From assembly GCA_003996215.1 (NCBI GenBank), contig QJPP01003546.1, positions 1 through 64,000 of the forward strand: a DNA stretch of 64,000 nt. Direction: 5' to 3'. Position numbers and translations under genes: made by a program. This document shows positions 57,390 to 64,000 of the stretch, one piece after another. Each line of letters begins with the position of its first letter. Within the stretch, counting starts at the first letter, position 1. The DNA is from Jaltomata sinuosa (Eukaryota > Streptophyta > Magnoliopsida > Solanales > Solanaceae). The notes under the pieces are model-generated. The model was given only the letters and a program-made list of their open reading frames with translations, was not told the origin of the DNA and did no database searches.

Positions 57390-57999
57390 TGATACGATTT
57401 GGGTTAGCTTGGAGCATAATTGGAGGGGCTTTCACATATGGATGATAGCTTGGATCCCGTAGGAAGCCATGGAGCAACAATTATACAAGGCCATGGGCGA
57501 TCAAGATGCCATTTGGGCAATCAAGAAGGGCCTTTGTGGGTTATTTCTAAAATAGTCACTTTTGGGCTATTTTTGTAATAGTCTATTTTTGTAAAGGCAA
57601 TAACTATAAATAGTTGCCTTAGCCATTTTCATAATGAGATTTTTGATGATTGAATTGTCTTGAATAGACTTGATATTTTAGGTTAGGATACTGATTGTGT
57701 TCAATTCCAATTATTAGTTTAGAATGAGTGATTAGGGTGGATTCCCGAATTGCTTGTGTTATCTTCTTTACTTAATTGATCATCGAGTTATCATCTTGTG
57801 TATTCAATTTGGTTTCTCATGCATTTGATTGAGTTCTCTTCTCCCTTGGTTGATTGTTGATTCAATTAGCCTTTCTTTCTTCTATTCTCATCTTAATTTC
57901 TTCTAATTCTCATTTTAATTTCTCCACTATCTTTAATTTGTGTTGTTGAATTTTATATTTTTGGTATCGATTTAAGTCACTCGATTGAGATCGTTATCA
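57390..57999 (+). repeat. A4 3' LTR
   Basis: 610 bp, TGATACGATTTGGG to GATCGTTATCA, then the TSD GAAAA. Confidence 0.92.
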
Positions 58000-58004
58000 G
58001 AAAA

Positions 58005-58250
58005 TCTCTTCAAAGTCTTTATATGGCAATTGGCATCCTCATACGAGAGACCACCAAAGAGACCCTTTATTTGCAAATGATATAGCATGGTGCTTATAAT
58101 ATGGACGATTGTATTCCCTATTGTTGGAGGTAGGTGAAAAGCACTTGCTATATTTGTATGACCCATAGGGTCATCATCACCCATATAACTATCAACACAA
58201 GTGTTATCGCTAGCTTGACTCATATTTTCACCTAAAATCAAAAACAACAA
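58005..58250 (-). pseudogene. H2 gag fragment, Athila/Tat-like
   Basis: Minus strand from MSQASDNTCVDSYMGDDD, then LPPTIGNTIVHIISTMLYHL and FGGLSYEDANCHIKTLKRF. The last part matches the 'F.GL..EDP..H...F' region I know from Athila/Tat Gag. It is cut at 58004 by A4. Confidence 0.6.
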
Positions 58251-58655
58251 ACAAGTTAAAATAAAACAAAGTGCAATACCAAAGTGAATCAACACAAACA
58301 AATAACACAATCTAAGAACTAGTCCCTGACAATGATGCCTTTTGGTAACACCAAACACACTTTTCAATTAAGAATGGGTATCAACGGTCGTGTGAAAAAC
58401 AATATCCAACTTAGAGTCAGGGTCGAATACCATAAGTACTAGACTAGTTTGGAATGAACTTTGTATATCAACTCGCTAAAAGCATGCACAATGTATCAAA
58501 CCAACAATAAAGTAAAACTAGTGGTTTTCATTTATAACAAGCAATTATAGAAAGACATAAGAATCTATTGAGAAGACTTTTAACATACTAGTAAAGTCAT
58601 CTGGGGAGTTCACCTGATCCTAGTGACTAGATATAGCATACAAATTGTTTTGACC
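58251..58655 (-). repeat. H2 leader, decayed PBS and LTR fragment
   Basis: Minus strand GGCATCATTGTCAGGGA at about 58324-58340 is a decayed version of H1's PBS, with changes at CpG sites. The LTR begins near 58344 (GGTAACACC) and runs to about 58650, where sequence changes to T2 gag. The right boundary is approximate. No gene. Confidence 0.55.
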
Positions 58656-59973
58656 ACTACCTCAATTTGACCACTTCCTGTGCCTGATGTAGTGCCTTTC
58701 TGGGAAACTCTTCCTACTAAAGATGTTAAAGTAGACTGGGCTCTGTTTCCCCTATTCACCTGCCTCATAGATGGACATCCTCTCAAAAAGTGGCCCAGTT
58801 GGCTGCACTTGTAACATCAACTTGTGCAATCATGATACTTCCATGCATGATATCTACCATATTTTCTACAAAATGGGTATCGATTTGCTCCATGAGCCAT
58901 ACTACCCTGAGTTTGGGAACTCCAAGCTCTGAGGTTTTGTCAATTCTAAAACATCTGATCATTCCCATTTCTCAATTTTGGTGCAGTAATGGCTTATAGA
59001 GCAAGTCCAGATGGCCTCCTCTGAAATAAGTTCTTGTTATCATATCCCTGTCTCTGCTGATTGGCCTCATAGCCTGCTGACTTCTCTCTCTTACTTTGGT
59101 TTTCCTCTCTATCCTTTTGTTTATCCTCCTCAACCTACTAAACATACACTATGAGCCTGGAGATATCCATATCATTAATCAATAGGGTGGCTTTTCCCTC
59201 TTTCTTCACGTGCTTACTTAAACAAAACATAAACATCCTCATTCTTTCCATCATGTCTGGCACGATTACAGGAGCATACCTCAATAATTGTGTGAACTTG
59301 ATACCATTCTCACTCACGCTTATAGTGCCTTGCTTCAGATTAACAAACTCTTCTACCTTATCCTCTCTTAACTCTTAACGGAAGAAGTGGTTTAGAAATG
59401 CATCCTAAAAGCTGGTCCAGACTGCTGGAGTTGCATTCTCACCATAACCTTAGTCCCAATGATCATACTATACATTGGAAACATCCTTAAGCTGGTAAGA
59501 AACAAGTTCAACTCCCTCAGTGTCAGTGGCATGCATCAGCTTCAAGATTTTCTAGATCTCATCAATGAAGTTCTTGGATCTTCATCAACCTTAGACCCCG
59601 TAAATACTAGCATGTCCATTATTAGAAACTCTCTAATCCTTGAAGCTCCTGACAAATTATAAGAAATAGAGCTGGTAGGTGTTTAGCACTGACGGTCTGA
59701 CTGAGAAGCAACTAACTGAGTAAGAATTTAAATAGCTCCCTTAAACTCTGACTTTAAGGTAGCCATACGAGGAGGATGATAAACATATCTCTCTGGAACT
59801 CCCACTGTGTTGGCTAGCATAGTTTGAGCACCGACACTAGTATTTGGTATGTCAAGAAAGCTCTATTCCTAGTGTACATCCTAGTCTATCGAAGCAAATT
59901 GGTTGCATTAGTTCTAGCAGGAACCTCAACGCTTGTAGTATTCCTCTGACTGGCAGTACGCTTTGAAGGCATG
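58656..59973 (-). pseudogene. T2 gag, decayed, chromodomain-type gypsy lineage
   Basis: Start MPSKRTASQRNTTSVEVPAR at 59973, typical of this lineage's Gag start. A zinc knuckle CYKCSQLGHFLRGC lies at about 58780-58825. No long ORF survives, so multiple stops and indels are present. Protease and pol are absent; the element is cut by H2 material at about 58655. Confidence 0.75.
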
Positions 59974-60171
59974 ATCTGGAACACTTGAATTCAAGAGTTC
60001 GGAGGAAATTTTATCGAGTTTAACATTATTTCATGAACTAGAGTATGAAAGAAGGGTAGTATTTCCTAATGCCCTATAGCTTTCCTTTCTAAAGTTTGGC
60101 GCGCTTTACACTCATAAGAAGGACTCTATTAGACGCGACTTTATAGACTTCCTACGATTCTTTAACCTAGT

Positions 60172-60183
60172 GCTCTGATACCA
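60172..60183 (-). other. T2 primer binding site
   Basis: Minus strand TGGTATCAGAGC, canonical initiator tRNA-Met complement, nine bases from the LTR start at 60193. Confidence 0.88.
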
Positions 60184-60192
60184 TATTTCTCA

Positions 60193-60616
60193 TGTCCCGA
60201 GCCTACACCATAGGGGTGGCTGGCACTCGAAACTACTAATAGCCTGAGTGGGCCCTTGGTTTGGCTTGCTACTAAACTAAATATTTAAATGAATTGCAAA
60301 ATCTTTTAAGTAAGATGGACATGCAATATATAATAAAGCAAAACAAAATAATTTTATAATCAAAAAAATGTAAATAATATCATTTATAAAACAAGGTAAA
60401 ACTTTAACTTAACTGACTTGTCTATGAAGCCTCTACTACCGTAATAGTTTACCTGGACAAGGCCGCTGGCTACCTGAATGAAAGCTACTAGAAACTACTA
60501 ACAACTACGAAAATAAACTAAAGCCCTCAAAAAGCAATGAGGTCTCACCAAATGTTGAATGAATGGGGTCCTAGAGATGTGTCCACTGTTGATATTGAAC
60601 ACTTAAATCTGCATCA
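60193..60616 (-). repeat. T2 5' LTR fragment
   Basis: Plus-strand TGTCCCGAGCCTACACCATA, then '...ggggtggctggcactcgaa', an LTR end I associate with Solanaceae gypsy elements. The LTR is replaced after about 60616 by another LTR in the opposite sense. No gene. Confidence 0.65.
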
Positions 60617-62349
60617 TTTAATGACCCTTCCAGTCATTTACGTATTTTTGCCTTTTTGTACTGTTAAAGCTTGCTTGTCACTCAAGTCATTAATGGCTTA
60701 CAGGGACCTGTGGTTTGGTTCTCGAGCTATTTGCTTGGCATTTATGGTCGTTTCCCTATTTTAGAGCTTTAACTTTGGAAATCAATGACTTCAGTCAACA
60801 TTCTTAGCTATCGTGCTCGAAATTAAAATTTGACAATTCTATTAGTTCCAGAGCGTGGACTTTGGTCTAGTGTGACCTTTGGTTGGGATCCGAGAGCTTT
60901 TTAGCTTTGAATTCTCTCTTATTTTGTGTTTTTAAGCTAGTTGGGCTTATTTGGTTGAGTTTGGTCAACATTTAGAGAAGACGGCCTCGGATGGAAATTC
61001 CGCCAGCGCTGTTAGCTCTGGAATACTGAGTTTGTGTTAGGTAGTTGGTTGGTTCGAGTCTCAGGTAGGCGAGACTCATTTTGGATATTTTGTTGGTGTA
61101 AGCTAGTGTTGACTTGGGTCAACATTCCTCAAAGATGATCTCGTATGGAAGTTTCATCAATTTCATCGTGTCCAGAATGTTGTTTCAACTCTAATAGCAT
61201 TATTGGTTTTTGAGTATAGAGTTAGGATTGTGCTCGGAATACCCCGTTGAAGTTTTAGCATTTGCTGGTTTTTGTTGAAGGTCGGGCCTTTAGCGCTAAT
61301 GGCACTCAGGCAGCACAATCGCGCTAGCCTGCATGTGCCATCAGTGACGATGGCACCATGCTAATATTAGTGTTGTAGCACCTGCCAGCCAGCCAGCGCG
61401 ATGGTGCTGTTTTAGCGCGATGGCGCCTCAGTGCCTGCCTTCCTCCAGTGCTATAGCGTCCCTTTAGCGCAATGGCACTGACCTGTGTTCCAGCACAATA
61501 AACTCTTACCCCTCTTTGTTTTCCAGCTTTGTTTCTCACTTTTTCACAACTCTAAACTCATATTTCTCTCAACCAAATTACTCCCATCAGTTCCAAGTCT
61601 TGATGATTTCATCAAGTTGCCAGCTTTTATCGCTCCCTTGTCGTTTGGTAATTCTCCTTCTTCCCCAAAGTTGTTCCTTCTCCTTTTGTAAACCTCCATT
61701 GATGAGTTTCTAAAAGTTTGAGTTTCTTGAATTGAAGCTACCCGCTTGTATTTCATGTTCGTGGGTTTGGTAGTTTCACTTCCTTGGCGTATTTCATCTC
61801 ATCGTGGTAAGCGAATTCTCCATTTTATTCTTGAAATTTCTTCCTTAATTCTTTATTTGAGCGGGGTGCTTTGAGCCCCTTTCTCTTGGCTAAATCTGCT
61901 CATTTTTGGAGCACACACTCTTTGGTTTGTTGTGATCATCATGCTTCCTTCTGTTTCTAATTTTAGGTTGTGGGCCTCGCCGACCCACTTTTGACACAAA
62001 TATCGACCTGGCTACACTTGTAGAAATATGGGTATCATTGGTCTTTTTTTAATGCGTAGATTATTGTGTTGATAGTGTTTTTGCAAATTGGAGCTTCCCG
62101 GAGCAATTCAAGTTTGGTCGATGCTGTTCTCACAGCTATTCATCGAACAATAACTTCCTTGGGTTGGTTTTCTAGGTTGGTACCCTCAGACCTTGTCCGC
62201 CTTTTCTGTCCATTCATTTCATACGTTAATTGTAGTATTTGTGTAGTATTGCAATATTACCCTTGTGGCCTCGTGTGGCCTTTAAATGTTCCTCTAGACC
62301 ATAGATGGTGGGATATTTGGGAATGTCTGCGAGTCCCAGATATCATGAT
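60617..62349 (+). repeat. Gypsy LTR, plus sense
   Basis: Begins near 'ttTAATGACCCTTCCAGTCATTT', the same start type as L1 but in plus sense. It contains repeated 'agcgcgatggc' motifs (61290-61490) and 'ggtttggtcaacatt' repeats. No gene of its own is credible in 1.7 kb. Boundaries are approximate, and it ends where L2 begins. Confidence 0.55.
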
Positions 62350-64000
62350 TGTCACGATCTAATTTCTCAGTCATGATGGCACCTACAACCCCTCAGTAGG
62401 TGAACCAATCTATGTAGCTTGAAAAGGTTAGTAATGAGCTACTGTCTAACAAGCAAGTGAAAGATATAGTATAAAGATGTAGAAGCAAGGGATACATACA
62501 AGAAAAGGGACAACACGAATATATATAATACATACAGAAGCTAAACCAAACCCCAAAACCTGATATCACAGTATAAGTGCCAGTACTACATATAAGGAGT
62601 ACAAAAGGAATCAAAAATAAAATATACATAATGTCTCCGAGTAGTAAGAGAGTATAAAATACAAAAGATAAACTAAAGTCAAGCTATGGTCACCAAGAGC
62701 TCACCCTCAATCTGGACGGTCCAACAGTCACCTCGCACGAGTATCCACGATCTAGAGGCGATAGCTCATACTAGGATCTGCACCAGAAGATGCAGAAGTG
62801 TAGTATGAGAACCCACTGTGAAGCATAAGGTACCCAGTAGGTATCATAGGCCGACTAGGCATATATAAGATAAAAGGGTAGTAACAGGCAGAATAGAAAC
62901 AAATAGTTACCAAAAACAATGAAGAAACACACAGGAGCTAGCACAGAAGAAGGACAATAAAAAACAGCACATAAGGCTAACAAATAAAATATATGCAACA
63001 GGAACGGGAGAAAGAAAGAAATGACGCACCTGGGGTCCTCGCAATAACAGTATATATAAGAAGTTTTTGAAATGGGTGGTATACCAGTAACCTCAAGTAG
63101 ACAGGGAAGGAGGAAACAGAATGACAAGCATGCTCAAATACAAGAATGAGAACCAAATGAAACTACCAGTACTACTCACAATATCCAAAGCATCATAAGA
63201 AATCAACATAAGAAGTACCCACTCGACTACGTAGAAATAAGCCTACCTACAGTCCCAACAAGCATCTATACACCCGAGAAACACAACCAAGAGAACACAA
63301 ACCCTTCGGCATCCCATACTACCGGAGCATACACTAAGCAAACAATAAACAAGGGTAAAACCTCACACAAATGAATGAAAAGATGCATGATGATGCTTGG
63401 GTGGAAGAATAACTATGTATGTACCTCCTTCGGTGATGAAAGGGCCCAGCAGGTAGGTTCCATGGAAGGACACTACCCATATACCTCTACTCTACCATAT
63501 ACCCCTCCGCCAACACACAGAGACCAAAGACCCTAGTCCGAATTGGCAAGGTCCATGGAGGTCCCTGACCCCATACTATATCTCAATCTCGAAAACATTG
63601 TCTGGAGTGGGTCCGGATCCGGATCCAAGCTAGTGACTCAAATCTCTAACATGCATGACCAGACTCTGTCCAGGTCTAAAATAGTGGAATACATCACAAA
63701 AACCCAACCAAGAGGTCCCGGACATAACCGGGTCTAAAATAGTAGTAAAACATCTCTGATGCTTGGTCTGACCGAGTCTAATATCATCTCAAATCAATAA
63801 GAAAATCCAACTAGCACTACGGCTCTGTCGAGTCTAGTAATAGTAGTAAAACTGTGATAGAAACCATATTCTAACTCTTTTACCCCAAGAAGATCCACAA
63901 GTCAAGTCCAAACCATTTCCAAGTCATTTCCGTAAAAAATGAGCTCCCAGGGCCATGCAAAGTTTAGAAAATCAATACAAGTAGGTCTGAAGCCAAACTG
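62350..64000 (-). mobile_element. L2: long gypsy-type LTR, cut by window end
   Basis: Plus-strand start TGTCACGATCTAATTTCTCA, '...tgatggcacctac', equals the 3' end of the LTR in element sense. From about 62946 it matches L1 positions 1-1030. The remainder (about 1.5 kb by comparison) lies outside the window. The flank before 62350 ('catgat') does not match the flank at L1's inner end ('caaac'), so L1 and L2 are separate insertions. Confidence 0.75.

Larger units (their letters stand above)
48308..57999 (+). mobile_element. A4: A-family element carrying A5, TSD GAAAA
   Basis: LTRs 48308-48918 (611 bp) and 57390-57999 (610 bp), flanked by GAAAA at 48303-48307 and 58000-58004. The leader lost about 690 bp relative to A5, through 'aaattt' microhomology. 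The ORF is split by A5 and decayed. The last segment carries a further internal deletion (near 57285). A4 inserted into the H2 gag remnant or its neighbourhood. Confidence 0.92.

Noticed and set aside
60537..62362. Short ORFs in the plus-sense LTR as a host gene
   Set aside because: No known domain, no splice-consistent gene model seen, and the whole interval has LTR features.
1..64000. L1 and L2 as the two LTRs of a single 60-kb element
   Set aside because: L1's inner end cuts element E's integrase and is followed by 'caaac', while L2's outer end is preceded by 'catgat'; orientation and flanks fit two separate insertions.

Overview
The window looks like repeat-dense, intergenic nuclear DNA of a flowering plant. 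I found no convincing host gene, tRNA, rRNA or CRISPR array. Every assignable stretch is an LTR retrotransposon or a fragment of one. LTR starts and ends such as TGTAATGACCC..., TGTCACGACC... and TGTCCCGAGCC..., and PBSs matching initiator tRNA-Met or a tRNA-Asp-like end, fit Solanaceae. That family assignment rests on remembered LTR motifs and is an inference.

Layout. 1-2545: long Gypsy-type LTR (L1), cut by the window edge. 2546-6750: minus-strand Ty3/gypsy element E (Gag, zinc knuckle, protease, RT, RNase H; integrase cut off by L1). 6751-11461: plus-strand non-autonomous element B1, 5'-truncated, head to head with E. 11462-17371 and 38619-40995: the two halves of a minus-strand chromodomain-type gypsy element T1. 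T1 is split by A1 (17372-38618, TSD AACAT), which itself carries B2 (19618-25065, TSD AAGGA), A2 (25954-31478, TSD AGAGT) and A3 (32646-37545, TSD TCTAC). An A-family solo LTR (40177-40783) sits in T1's 5' LTR. 40996-43158: Athila-like gag, PBS and LTR (H1), the target of T1. 43159-47025: decayed gypsy element C, related to E. 47030-48307: LTR-like, Ty1/copia and other debris. 48308-57999: A4 (TSD GAAAA), with A5 nested inside (51687-57002). 58000-60616: Athila-like (H2) and chromodomain-type (T2) gag/LTR remnants. 60617-62349: a plus-sense gypsy LTR. 62350-64000: LTR L2, same family as L1.

The most interesting content is a set of sibling elements sharing leader, PBS, PPT and related LTRs but with different coding modules. 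E and C carry ordinary gag-pol. B elements carry Gag, zinc knuckle and a protease-like region (catalytic DSG changed to DGR), followed by an unrecognised region of about 500 residues (X) where RT, RNase H and integrase should be. A elements carry no Gag or Pol: one ORF of about 870 codons starts with an acidic Asp/Tyr/Gly-rich domain (Y) and ends with the same X-type C-terminus as B. A and E share a predicted 68-nt intron (GTGAGT...TACTAAY...TGTAG) just before the start codon. I infer that A and B are non-autonomous partners mobilised by an E/C-like element, and that X is a family-specific protein module of unknown function. All copies here carry at least one disabling mutation.
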